A stretch of 64,000 bases of DNA from Candidatus Thioglobus sp. (GTDB lineage Bacteria; Pseudomonadota; Gammaproteobacteria; PS1; Pseudothioglobaceae): positions 1-64,000 of the forward strand of contig JAOMMB010000004.1 of the NCBI GenBank assembly GCA_028352435.1, read 5' to 3'. How positions within the stretch are numbered: position 1 is the stretch's first letter; each line of letters begins with the position of its first letter. The translations under genes and the position numbers were made by a program. The notes beneath the pieces were generated by a model that saw only the letters and a list, made by a program, of their open reading frames with translations, ran no database searches and had not been told where the DNA came from. This document shows, in pieces, positions 44,837 through 54,315 of this stretch.

Positions 44837-47113
44837 CTAAAGTTTACAAACGCCATCAGCGCAAGCATTATCATCTTGGGTTTCAAGCATATCATCACCG
44901 CCACCATCACGTGTCGTATGATAATAAAGCGTCTTGACACCGTACTTATAAGCCGTTAAAAGATCCATCAAGAATAGCTTCATCGGCACTCGATTATTTT
45001 TAAATTGAGAAGGGTCATAATGTGTGTTTGCACTAATAGACTGATCAACAAATTTTTGCATAATAGCACAAAGCTGTAAATAACCTTCGTTGCCCTTGAT
45101 ATCCCAAAGTAATTCGTATTTATCTTTAAGCGCTTCATAATCCGGCACAATTTGCTTTAAGATGCCGTCTTTAGACTGCTTGATAGATACAAAACCACGT
45201 GGTGGCTCAATGCCGTTAGTGGAGTTAGAAATTTGCGAAGAACTTTCGCAAGGCATTAATGCGGTCAGTGTTGAATTTCTTAAACCGGTTGTCATGATAT
45301 CAGATCGTAATTTATCCCAATCTAGTTTAAGTTCAGAACCACAAAAATCATCGACATTTTTCTTGTAAGTATCAATTGGCATAATACCTTGTGCATAATG
45401 CGTCTCATTAAATAAAGGACAAGCACCTTTTTCAGCTGCCAGAATATTGGAGGCTTTAAGAGCATAATACTGAAGCGCCTCAAAGGTAGTGTGAACCAAT
45501 TCATTGCCGGAGCCATCAGAATATTTAACGTCATTTTTTGCCAAATAGTAAGCAAGGTTGGTAATACCGATACCCAAAGTACGACGATTCATACTTGCAA
45601 TTTCTGCCGCTTTAAGAGGGTAATCTTGATAATCTAGTAGTGAATCTAGCGCACGTACAATAATATCTGTAACATCCTCTAATTCATCAATAGAATCTAA
45701 TGCGCCTAGGTTAACGGCTGATAGTGTACACAACGCCACTTCACCATTTTCATCTTGAACTGAATGTAAGGGCTTAGTCGGTAGAGTAATCTCCATACAA
45801 AGGTTTGATTGGCGCACTGGCGCTACTTTTGGATCAAAAGCACCGTGAGTATTGCAATGATCAACATTTTGCAGATAAATACGTCCAGTGTTGGCGCGCT
45901 CTTGCATAAATTTAGCAAACAAATCTCTGGCTTTAATCGTCTCTTTACGAATTGAGCTGTCCTGCTCGTATTTTTCATATAGTTGCTGAAACTTATCTTG
46001 ATCTTCAAAAAAAGAATCGTACAAGCCAGGCACATCATGTGGAGAGAACAAAGTGATATCGCCATCAGCTAGAAAACGTTGGTACATCAATCCATTAAAT
46101 TGAACACCATAATCAAGATGACGAATTCTATTTTCATCCGTACCTGTGTTATTTTTCAATACCAATAAACTTTCAACTTCAAGATGCCATAAAGGGTAGA
46201 AAAGGGTTGCTGCACCGCCACGAACACCGCCTTGAGAACAAGATTTAACTGCTGTATGAAAATGCTTGTAAAAAGGAATACAGCCTGTATGTGTCGCTTC
46301 ACCATTACGAATAGGGCTGCCAATCGCTCTAATTCTACCGGCATTAATACCGATACCAGCCCTTTGGGAAACATATTTAACAATAGCGCCTGATGCTGCA
46401 CTGATTGAATCAAGATCATCATCTGCTTCGATTAAAACACAGGATGAAAATTGGCGCGTTGGTGTGCGCACGCCCGCCATAATCGGTGTTGGTAGTGAGA
46501 TCTTAAAGTTAGATACACCATCGTAAAAACGCTTAACAATTGACATGCGAGCTTCTTTTTCATATTCTTGAAATAGGCACATGCCTACCAACATGTACAG
46601 CTGCTGTGGTGATTCATAAATATCACCAGTTACACGATTTTGTACTAAATACTTACCTTCAAGTTGCTTAACAGCAGCATATGAAAATTTCATATCACGC
46701 CAATGATCAATATATTCATCCAACTCTTCAATTTCAGACTGGGTGTATTTATCTAGGATATCTTTATCGTAAATACCTAAATCAGTAAATTTTTTCACAT
46801 GCTCAAAAAGGGCAGAGGGTGTAAAAGATTTAAAAGCTTTTTTACGCAAATGAAAAATAGCTAATCTAGCCGCTAAATATTGATAATCAGGCACCTCTTT
46901 TGAGATTAAATCAGCAGCCGACTTAATAATTGTTTCATGGATGTCTTCTGTCTTAATCCCATTAAAAAATGCTAATTGTGCATTGATTTCAACCTGACTA
47001 ACACTAACCCCTTTTAGGTCTTGCGAAGCCCAATGCACAACACGATGAATCTTCTCCATGTCGATCGGCTCTTGCTGGCCATTACGCTTGGTGACTTTAA
47101 TATTTTGATTCAT
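44837..47113 (-). CDS. nrdA: Class Ia ribonucleoside-diphosphate reductase alpha subunit
   Basis: N-terminal ATP-cone, RQSNLCMEITLPTKP, LMPCESSSQISNSTNGIEPPR, C-terminal CADGVCKL. Confidence 0.96.
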   Translation of the reverse strand: MNQNIKVTKRNGQQEPIDMEKIHRVVHWASQDLKGVSVSQVEINAQLAFFNGIKTEDIHETIIKSAADLISKEVPDYQYLAARLAIFHLRKKAFKSFTPSALFEHVKKFTDLGIYDKDILDKYTQSEIEELDEYIDHWRDMKFSYAAVKQLEGKYLVQNRVTGDIYESPQQLYMLVGMCLFQEYEKEARMSIVKRFYDGVSNFKISLPTPIMAGVRTPTRQFSSCVLIEADDDLDSISAASGAIVKYVSQRAGIGINAGRIRAIGSPIRNGEATHTGCIPFYKHFHTAVKSCSQGGVRGGAATLFYPLWHLEVESLLVLKNNTGTDENRIRHLDYGVQFNGLMYQRFLADGDITLFSPHDVPGLYDSFFEDQDKFQQLYEKYEQDSSIRKETIKARDLFAKFMQERANTGRIYLQNVDHCNTHGAFDPKVAPVRQSNLCMEITLPTKPLHSVQDENGEVALCTLSAVNLGALDSIDELEDVTDIIVRALDSLLDYQDYPLKAAEIASMNRRTLGIGITNLAYYLAKNDVKYSDGSGNELVHTTFEALQYYALKASNILAAEKGACPLFNETHYAQGIMPIDTYKKNVDDFCGSELKLDWDKLRSDIMTTGLRNSTLTALMPCESSSQISNSTNGIEPPRGFVSIKQSKDGILKQIVPDYEALKDKYELLWDIKGNEGYLQLCAIMQKFVDQSISANTHYDPSQFKNNRVPMKLFLMDLLTAYKYGVKTLYYHTTRDGGGDDMLETQDDNACADGVCKL

Positions 47114-47132
47114 TTACTCCCCTGAGTTAGAA

Positions 47133-47180
47133 ACACTACATATAGTGTTCATAAAAGATAACTGCAACTAAATATAGTGT
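47133..47180 (-). promoter_or_regulatory. Two tandem NrdR-like boxes upstream of nrdA
   Basis: ACACTACATATAGTGT (47133-47148) and CAACTAAATATAGTGT (47165-47180), 32 bp apart; the distal box overlaps a TATATT -10-like hexamer. Confidence 0.8.
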
Positions 47181-47199
47181 ATTTTAATGTTTTTTGCAA
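47171..47199 (-). promoter_or_regulatory. Putative sigma-70 promoter of nrdAB
   Basis: Minus strand TTGCAA - 17 bp - TATATT. Confidence 0.6.
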
Positions 47200-47434
47200 G
47201 TGGTAAAAATGTCAAAAGATAGCTAAATTTACCAAACACATTGGTGCAAAAGGGATTGAGAGAATAAAAAAAATTAAAATAATTTTTAGAGCTTTTAGCT
47301 TAAAAATATTATCAATTTATGATGTATTAATATTACTTTTTTATAATAAAAAGCGCAAAGCTAGATGGAGAAAGAAGAAAAAAAATTAGCGGCAAAAAAC
47401 ACACTAAAAAAGTGAAATTTTTATCTAAAAATAA

Positions 47435-48448
47435 CTAAATCGGTGAAGCAATTAATTGAGTGTCATTTAAGCCATTTTCGAGTAAGAATTCACCTAGATA
47501 AATCAACACTTCGGCAGGTGCAGAAATATAGACTTCTGATTGGTTTACAATGTCATGATTCAAAGAATCATAAATTTGCTTTGCAACTTTATGGCAATCA
47601 TTATGACTGTTTCGATCAAATTCACAAGCAATCGGCTGATAATAATAATCATCCATCACAGCATTCCAAGATTGCGCATGGTTATCAAAATAAGGGCGGG
47701 GCTCAACACTTGGATAAGCCCAGTAAAAATAAATAGGATTAGGCATTTCCAATGAAAAAGCGTGCTCGACCAGGCTTCTAATGGGTGCAAATCCCCCGTC
47801 CCATGCGATAAAAACCATAGGTTTGTCTGACGTTTCTTTAAGAACAAATACACCCTTAGGGCCTGTTAGATCAACTTTATCTTTATCCTTAATTTTATGA
47901 GAAAAAATTAATTTTGAAAATTCATCAATATCAAGATTTCGAATATGAAACTCAAGCTCCATACCATGACACGGGCATGAGGCAATAGGGTAGCGAGATA
48001 CCACCCCTTTAAAGTTTAACTCAACATCTTGTCCTGCCATAAACTGTAAATTTTTAGAGCGTGGCGTTCTTAGACTAACAATCGCCATATTTTCGTTAAC
48101 AAAACGAATGTCTTTAATTTTAGTCTGAATTTTTTGAAGAGGAATTAAACGAACATCTCCAATCAAATCAAGCTCAAGTTCAAGATTTGAGCTGGGTGCA
48201 TGACAGCACATTAAGAACTCTTGATTATCTATCTCCTTGGCAGTAAGAGCGTAATCATGATGCTTGATTTTTTTAATATCACCCTTAACAAGCTTAGCTT
48301 TACACGCGCCACAAGTGCCATTACTACACTCATAGCGCATCGACAAGCCATGGCGAAGGCCACCATCAAGAATAGAGTCTGAGTGAGCGCATTCAAATAA
48401 TTTTTTCTGGCCTTGAAGTTTAACTTGATAAAGATCTGAATGATTCAT
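47435..48448 (-). CDS. 2Fe-2S/FAD oxidoreductase (CDP-6-deoxy-3,4-glucoseen reductase-like / oxygenase reductase-like)
   Basis: CSNGTCGACKAKLVKGDIK ferredoxin motif, FNR-like RYPIASCPC and VFIAWDGGFAPIRSLVE. Confidence 0.82.
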   Translation of the reverse strand: MNHSDLYQVKLQGQKKLFECAHSDSILDGGLRHGLSMRYECSNGTCGACKAKLVKGDIKKIKHHDYALTAKEIDNQEFLMCCHAPSSNLELELDLIGDVRLIPLQKIQTKIKDIRFVNENMAIVSLRTPRSKNLQFMAGQDVELNFKGVVSRYPIASCPCHGMELEFHIRNLDIDEFSKLIFSHKIKDKDKVDLTGPKGVFVLKETSDKPMVFIAWDGGFAPIRSLVEHAFSLEMPNPIYFYWAYPSVEPRPYFDNHAQSWNAVMDDYYYQPIACEFDRNSHNDCHKVAKQIYDSLNHDIVNQSEVYISAPAEVLIYLGEFLLENGLNDTQLIASPI

Positions 48449-48617
48449 TGGAATTAACAGGGTAGCGATTAATAATATTGTTTTAATTGTTAAACAAATT
48501 ATACAATTACTTTATAACCCTACTCATTTAATAATGACTATGAAACATATCAATACTACCATTGCCTTTATAAAAATATCACTACTTTTTTTTACGACGT
48601 TTACAATAAAACCAACT

Positions 48618-48654
48618 GATTCATTTGAATAATGTTACAATATTCAAATGAATC
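48618..48654. repeat. Perfect 14-bp inverted repeat (9-nt spacer) overlapping the umuD-like start codon
   Basis: GATTCATTTGAATA atgttacaa TATTCAAATGAATC; ATG at 48648-48650 and TACAAT at 48636-48641 lie inside it. Confidence 0.95.
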
Positions 48655-49235
48655 AAAAAATACAAACTCATGGTGGCGCCAGAACAGGTGCAGGCCGTAA
48701 GAAAAATTCGGGTAAATTTAAAGAAGATACCAAGGTAATGCGTGTGCCAATTAGCCTAGTAAGCACTGTTAAATCTACTTTAAATATATATAAATCTCAA
48801 TTAAAGTCTGAAATAGAAGTGCTTGAGCCAGACTTTAATGCACCCAATGTTTTTATCCCTATTTTTTCCTCACGTGTACAGGCCGGATTTCCATCTCCTG
48901 CAGATGATCACTTAGAAGACCGTCTTGACTTAAACAAGCATCTAATTCATCATCAGGAGTCTACTTTTTTTGTACGTGCACAAGGTGAATCAATGTTAAA
49001 TGCTGGAATTCATCCGGGTGATATTCTGGTAGTGGACAAGTCTCTACTTGCTAAAAGTGGCAAAATAGTGATCGCCGTAGTGGACGGTGAATTTACTGTT
49101 AAGCGACTACATAAATACAAAGGAAAAATTAGCTTAAAAGCTGAAAATCCAGAATTTAAAGATATTGAAATTAGCGAAGGCAATGAGCTTATTATTTGGG
49201 GCGTTGTTACGTCAACCATTCATCAATATGCCTAA
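48648..49235 (+). CDS. umuD: UmuD-like S24 autoprotease with N-terminal extension
   Basis: C-terminal part aligns to Umu[25 protein letters not shown], cleavage A79-G80, S115 (GESMLNAGI), K152 (EFTVKRL); followed by umuC. Confidence 0.9.
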   Translation: MNQKIQTHGGARTGAGRKKNSGKFKEDTKVMRVPISLVSTVKSTLNIYKSQLKSEIEVLEPDFNAPNVFIPIFSSRVQAGFPSPADDHLEDRLDLNKHLIHHQESTFFVRAQGESMLNAGIHPGDILVVDKSLLAKSGKIVIAVVDGEFTVKRLHKYKGKISLKAENPEFKDIEISEGNELIIWGVVTSTIHQYA

Positions 49236-50478
49236 ATTCAAAGGGCAAAAATTTGCACTCATTGATTGCAATAATTTCTACGCATCCTGTGAACGAGTGT
49301 TTGAACCTAAATTAGAGAGAGAGCCTATTGTAGTTCTGAGTAACAACGATGGCTGTATTATCGCACGCTCTAATGAAGCTAAATCACTCGGTATTAAGAT
49401 GGGTGTGCCGTATTATCAAATGAAAGACTTAATGATTAGTAAATCAGTCGTGGTTAAGTCATCTAATTATCCTTTGTATGGTGACATGTCATCTCGAGTA
49501 ATGAAAGTTATTAGCCAATATTCACCAATACAAGAGGTGTATTCAATTGACGAAAGCTTCTTAGATTTATCAGGCTTTACAATAAACTTGAATACATACA
49601 TGCAAACACTGAAAAACCAGGTTAAATCATGGACGGGTATTCCCGTTTGCGTAGGTATGGGCAGCACAAAGGTACGAGCAAAGCTAGCCAATCGTATTGC
49701 TAAAATTTACCCCAGGTTTAATGGGGTATTTGATATAGACAACTTACCAATTGAGCGTTTTGAAAAGCTATTAGATTCTTTTGAGGTAGTTGATATATGG
49801 GGTGTTGGAAACAAATCAGCCCAAAAGCTACAGCAGATAGGAATCAACAGTGCTTATGACTTTTACAAAGCTGATATTGGAATTATTGAAACCTTATTAG
49901 GCGTTAACGGCAAGCGTATATATAGAGAGCTATATGGTTATTCGTGTCTTGCCATAGAAGAAATTGAACCAATTAGGAAGCAAATTGTATCTTCACGCTC
50001 TTTTGGACTCGATTTAAGTGATTTTGACGAGATCAACCAAGCATTAACTAGTTTAACCAGAAAGGCAGTAAATAGGCTTAATCAGAAGTCATTAGCAGCA
50101 ACCTCGATGAGTGTTTTTATTTATACAAACCCTTTTAAAAGAGATATTTCACGCATCAGTCTATCTAAGACTGTTGGCATGATCACACCTATTAGCGACG
50201 AAAGAGTATTGATACCATTATGTTCAAAGTTACTTAAGCAAATTTACGAACCAGGCTATAAGTTTTATAAGGGCGGGGTTATGTTGGGAAGCCTAACAAC
50301 AGATAAAAGCCAACAAGACTTATTTATGGCTAGTAACAAAACTCAATCATTACATAAGCACCCATATGGAAAATTATTACGATATGCGAGCGAACTTGGT
50401 AATGAGCGCTGGCTACCAAGAAGTGATTTTCAATCTAGCAGATTCACGACTGATTGGTCTGAAATATTAAGTGTTTAA
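49228..50478 (+). CDS. umuC: DNA polymerase V catalytic subunit UmuC (Y-family)
   Basis: [55 protein letters not shown] overlaps umuD end. Confidence 0.94.
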   Translation: MPKFKGQKFALIDCNNFYASCERVFEPKLEREPIVVLSNNDGCIIARSNEAKSLGIKMGVPYYQMKDLMISKSVVVKSSNYPLYGDMSSRVMKVISQYSPIQEVYSIDESFLDLSGFTINLNTYMQTLKNQVKSWTGIPVCVGMGSTKVRAKLANRIAKIYPRFNGVFDIDNLPIERFEKLLDSFEVVDIWGVGNKSAQKLQQIGINSAYDFYKADIGIIETLLGVNGKRIYRELYGYSCLAIEEIEPIRKQIVSSRSFGLDLSDFDEINQALTSLTRKAVNRLNQKSLAATSMSVFIYTNPFKRDISRISLSKTVGMITPISDERVLIPLCSKLLKQIYEPGYKFYKGGVMLGSLTTDKSQQDLFMASNKTQSLHKHPYGKLLRYASELGNERWLPRSDFQSSRFTTDWSEILSV

Positions 50479-50601
50479 AGATATAACCCAAAAAGTAAGT
50501 TTAGATTAGCAGGGGATAGGATAAAAGAGAATTAAATATATAAATATTGCTTATTTAACATAATATAAATTATACGAACTAAATGTAAGTAAAATAACTA
50601 A

Positions 50602-50943
50602 CTAACTCTTACTAAGATTGATATCGATAAAGTTACGTACAAAATCTGGAGTTTGGGCTGAATGAAAACGATCAACTTCTTCACCATTAATAAAAGCAAT
50701 AACAGTTGGAAATCCACGCACACCATAGCGTCCAGCAATTTTCATATTTTCATCTTCCGCTTCAATTTTAGCCAATAAAAACTCTTTTTCATCATATTCC
50801 AAAGCAACAGAATTAATGATTGGATCTAACACATTACAGGGACCACACCACTCAGCTGAGATATCTAAAACCACTAACCGATGGTGGGATTCATCAAGAA
50901 CAAGCGAATTAAAATTGTCAATATTAACCTCTAAAGCAGACAT
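50602..50943 (-). CDS. Thioredoxin-like protein
   Basis: WCGPC active site, YGVRGFPTVIAFINGEEVDRF. Confidence 0.88.
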   Translation of the reverse strand: MSALEVNIDNFNSLVLDESHHRLVVLDISAEWCGPCNVLDPIINSVALEYDEKEFLLAKIEAEDENMKIAGRYGVRGFPTVIAFINGEEVDRFHSAQTPDFVRNFIDINLSKS

Positions 50944-50945
50944 AA

Positions 50946-51626
50946 TTAATGACGTTTAATGGTATTAAGATCGAAATGTCGACGCTTATTGTTACGATAA
51001 ATAGAGAAAATAGTGATCAATAACACAATCAAAATAGCGACACTTAAATAAATCCAGTTAGTATTAAAATTACCCATAAAAGAGAAGAAATAATTATCTT
51101 GAGATAGTGGAACTAGATCGTCAGAGTTTTCTAATTTAGGCGAGGTTTCATCAGTATTAGTTGAACTTTCCATCTGTTCGAAAACTGAATTCGAAGCCTT
51201 TAAATCAGCTTTAAGCTTAACAATATGCGTGTTTAAGCGATTATTTTCACTCTCCAATAAAGAATTTTTCTGAGTGAGAGTCTGTATTTTATCTTTAAGT
51301 TGCGCCAATAATTTCTCTTGAATTGCCAGTGCATTAGGTATTTTTTTAGTATTATTTTCGTCTGAAATAGGGGGTGTAGATGTCAACTTTTCAGACAAAA
51401 TCCAACCATTTAGACCATCAAGACTAACAAAAGACCATCCAGAATAATGCATTGTTAAACGCTGCAATGGTTGATTCTTACCTACAACCTTAATGACGTT
51501 CTTATTATTAAGATTGGCTCTATCTGATCGGATAACACTATCATCATTAATTGCAAAAACAGTGGAACTGGCTAATGTGCTAAAACTCAATAGCAGTGAA
51601 AAAATCAAGAAAAAAAATCTACTCAT
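50946..51626 (-). CDS. SH3-domain membrane-anchored protein (TIGR04211-like)
   Basis: Signal peptide, SH3-like region, coiled coil, C-terminal TM plus basic tail. Confidence 0.65.
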   Translation of the reverse strand: MSRFFFLIFSLLLSFSTLASSTVFAINDDSVIRSDRANLNNKNVIKVVGKNQPLQRLTMHYSGWSFVSLDGLNGWILSEKLTSTPPISDENNTKKIPNALAIQEKLLAQLKDKIQTLTQKNSLLESENNRLNTHIVKLKADLKASNSVFEQMESSTNTDETSPKLENSDDLVPLSQDNYFFSFMGNFNTNWIYLSVAILIVLLITIFSIYRNNKRRHFDLNTIKRH

Positions 51627-51808
51627 ATCTAAAATAAATAAATAGCTAAAAATTAGTCATATTATAAGGTGAAAATACAAAAAAACCAAAAAAATAAGGG
51701 GTTAAATCAATAAATTACTTAAAAATCAATGACTTATATATTATAATTTTAAATGCCTAATTTTTAACGATTTAACACCAGTTCAAGTACTTTCATTGAT
51801 TTTATGAG

Positions 51809-51837
51809 AAAACCTCTTAAATCTAAAATTTAAGAGG
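51809..51837 (-). terminator. Weak putative terminator hairpin downstream of the 51896-52324 gene
   Basis: Minus strand CCTCTTAAAT-tttag-ATTTAAGAGG followed by TTTTCTC; stem is AT-rich. Confidence 0.5.
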
Positions 51838-51895
51838 AATAGCGAAAAAATAGCAAAATTTTGACTATTTTATGGTTAATCGTCGTTTTGCCGTA

Positions 51896-52324
51896 CTAAA
51901 TTATCTTGGAACGAGAAAACTTACTTGTTAATCTATATTTTTGTTTTGGACTTTTTGGTTTTTCTGGAATGGTACGTTCAAAAAAATGACAATCCAATAA
52001 AGGATTTAAAATATCATTCTTAAATCGATGCTTATGTGTGCGTTTTAAAATTTTCATCAGCTCGTCAGCGCTACTTTCCAGTTGGCAATTTCTTAATACT
52101 TGAACTTGCTCCGAGCTTATTTCTTCTATCTTACAACTTAGTCCATTCTTAGTACTTGATACATCTATAGATACTTCTGCATCAATGTTTTCTTTAAAAA
52201 TAAATTCTTGCTGTTCGGATGAATTTGAAATTGAATTATCAAGCTTTAAATCTTTATTCCAACCTTGCTTATCATCAAGTTTTTGATCTAACTCTTGCTT
52301 TTTGTTTTTTCCAAACCAGGCCAT
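51896..52324 (-). CDS. Hypothetical protein with C-terminal segment resembling the winged-helix found at the end of Fic/AlbA-type/RecG-like proteins
   Basis: ELMKILKRTHKHRFKNDILNPLLDCHFFERTIPEKPKSPKQKYRLTSKF. Confidence 0.55.
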   Translation of the reverse strand: MAWFGKNKKQELDQKLDDKQGWNKDLKLDNSISNSSEQQEFIFKENIDAEVSIDVSSTKNGLSCKIEEISSEQVQVLRNCQLESSADELMKILKRTHKHRFKNDILNPLLDCHFFERTIPEKPKSPKQKYRLTSKFSRSKII

Positions 52325-52427
52325 AATAAAGATTTGTATAAGATTGATAAGCTTAGTTTATCAAAACTAAACCCGTAATTAGATAAATAACACTTAAAAA
52401 TGCCTTAAAGTATTCTTTAAATTAGAT

Positions 52428-53192
52428 TTAATTGGTTAATATCTGATCTAGAAACAGTTGTAAACGCTCTGATTCAGGATTATCAAAGAACTTATCAGGT
52501 GTATTTTGCTCAATAACCTGACCTTCATCCATAAAGATGACACGATCTGCAACCTTCTTAGCAAAGCCCATCTCATGAGTCACGCAGAGCATAGTAATGC
52601 CCTCTTTAGCAAGTTCGATCATAACATCTAACACTTCTGAAATCATCTCTGGATCAAGCGCTGATGTCGGCTCATCAAATAACATTATTTTAGGTGAAGT
52701 ACATAACGCCCTAGCAATTGCAACACGCTGTTGCTGGCCACCTGAAAGCTGATTTGGATATTTTTCAGCTTGGTCCTTGATACCAACTCTATCTAATAAA
52801 GTTAATGCTTTTTCTTTTGCTTGCTGCTTAGTTTCATTGTGTACCCAGATTGGTGCTAGTGTTAGATTATCAATGATACTTAAATGAGGAAATAAGTTGA
52901 AATGTTGAAATACCATTGACACTTCAGAGCGCACTTGTCTGATTTTTTTAACATCGTCTGTTAGCTCAGTCCCATCAACTACGATAGAACCCTCTTGAAA
53001 CTTCTCAAGAAAATTTATACAGCGAATTAAAGTAGATTTTCCACTACCTGATGGTCCACAAACAACAATGATTTCACCTTCTTTAACTGTTAAATCGATA
53101 TTTTTTAATGCATGGAACTCTCCATACCACTTATTCAGCCCTTTAATTTCAATAATATCGCAGCAAAGTCTGTCATCTGTTGGATTGCTCAT
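52428..53192 (-). CDS. aapP: General L-amino acid ABC transporter ATP-binding protein
   Basis: CGPSGSGKSTLIRC, LSGGQQQRVAIARAL, LFDEPTSALDPE; operon with AapQ/M/J-like genes. Confidence 0.9.
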   Translation of the reverse strand: MSNPTDDRLCCDIIEIKGLNKWYGEFHALKNIDLTVKEGEIIVVCGPSGSGKSTLIRCINFLEKFQEGSIVVDGTELTDDVKKIRQVRSEVSMVFQHFNLFPHLSIIDNLTLAPIWVHNETKQQAKEKALTLLDRVGIKDQAEKYPNQLSGGQQQRVAIARALCTSPKIMLFDEPTSALDPEMISEVLDVMIELAKEGITMLCVTHEMGFAKKVADRVIFMDEGQVIEQNTPDKFFDNPESERLQLFLDQILTN

Positions 53193-53209
53193 AAACTTCT
53201 TTCCTTTTT

Positions 53210-54310
53210 TTAATTTTTATGTTCTGTGCTAAATCTTACTTCAAGTTTTTTTGAGTAGCGACTCATAGAATATAGTATGACCCACATGACAAAAGCAACA
53301 AAAACATAGCCCTCTGAGTTTCTGCCTAGCCAACTAGAATTACTTGTGGCTGCACCTACTATCGCTAACATGTCATACAGTCCAATAATTAAGATCAACG
53401 TCGTATCTTTAAATAATGCGATAAATGATCCTACGATATTAGGGATGGATATTTTTAAAGCTTGTGGCAGAATGATAAGGGTGGTTTTTTGTACAAAATT
53501 TAAACCTGAAGCGTCCGCTGCCTCATATTGGCCTTTAGGAATCGCTTGCAGTCCACCTCTTATAACCTCTGCAATATAGGCTGTTTGAAAAAGAGTTATA
53601 CCAATTAGAGCTCTAAGTAATTTATCAAAATCCATGCCTACTGAAAAGAATAAAGGCAATATAACCGATGCCATAAATAAAATAGTGATCAATGGCACGC
53701 CTCTTACAAATTCAATAAACACAATTGAAATAAATCTCACGATGCGCATTTTAGACTGCCGCCCTAAAGCAAACAAAATACCTAATGGAAAAGAAGCGAC
53801 AATACCAACGGCAGCCACTACAATGGTCAAAGTAAGTCCACCCCATTTATCAGTTCCAACAACTTCTAAACCCAGCCCTCCATGAAGTAAGAAAAAGGCA
53901 GCAACAGGATATACTAAGAAAGCACCAATAATATAATGCATTCTATATTGTGATTTTTTAATCCAAGATCCAAACATGATCATGACTACAATAAGGCCAA
54001 ACATGGCATCAATACGCCACAATTCCTCTTCAGGATAAAATCCATAAATAAACATTTTGAAATTGTCATAAATGAAAGCCCAGCAAGCGCCCTCTCGACC
54101 ACAAGAGTCATTGTCCGCAGTTAAATCAAAATTGGCATCAAAAATTGTCCAGTTTAAAATGGGTGGCAAAATTAGATAAATAAGGTAAAGCGCTACAAGA
54201 GTAAGTAAAACATTAGATGTAGATGAAAGTAAGTTCTCTTTCAGCCATTGGATTGCCTTAGTTTGCGATTGTGGCGCTTTTTTTGTTTCTTTTAACGGAT
54301 AGACTGCCAT
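53210..54310 (-). CDS. aapM: General L-amino acid ABC transporter permease
   Basis: EFVRGVPLITILFMASVILPLF, EVIRGGLQAIPKGQYEAADASGL. Confidence 0.9.
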   Translation of the reverse strand: MAVYPLKETKKAPQSQTKAIQWLKENLLSSTSNVLLTLVALYLIYLILPPILNWTIFDANFDLTADNDSCGREGACWAFIYDNFKMFIYGFYPEEELWRIDAMFGLIVVMIMFGSWIKKSQYRMHYIIGAFLVYPVAAFFLLHGGLGLEVVGTDKWGGLTLTIVVAAVGIVASFPLGILFALGRQSKMRIVRFISIVFIEFVRGVPLITILFMASVILPLFFSVGMDFDKLLRALIGITLFQTAYIAEVIRGGLQAIPKGQYEAADASGLNFVQKTTLIILPQALKISIPNIVGSFIALFKDTTLILIIGLYDMLAIVGAATSNSSWLGRNSEGYVFVAFVMWVILYSMSRYSKKLEVRFSTEHKN

Positions 54311-54315
54311 AATAG

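Noticed and set aside
45162-46422. Extra ORFs in other frames within nrdA
   Set aside because: Overlap a clearly conserved gene; no recognisable domain.
47363-47413. 16-codon ORF MEKEEKKLAAKNTLKK upstream of the 2Fe-2S/FAD gene
   Set aside because: Poly-Lys/Glu translation of A-rich intergenic DNA; no supporting signal.
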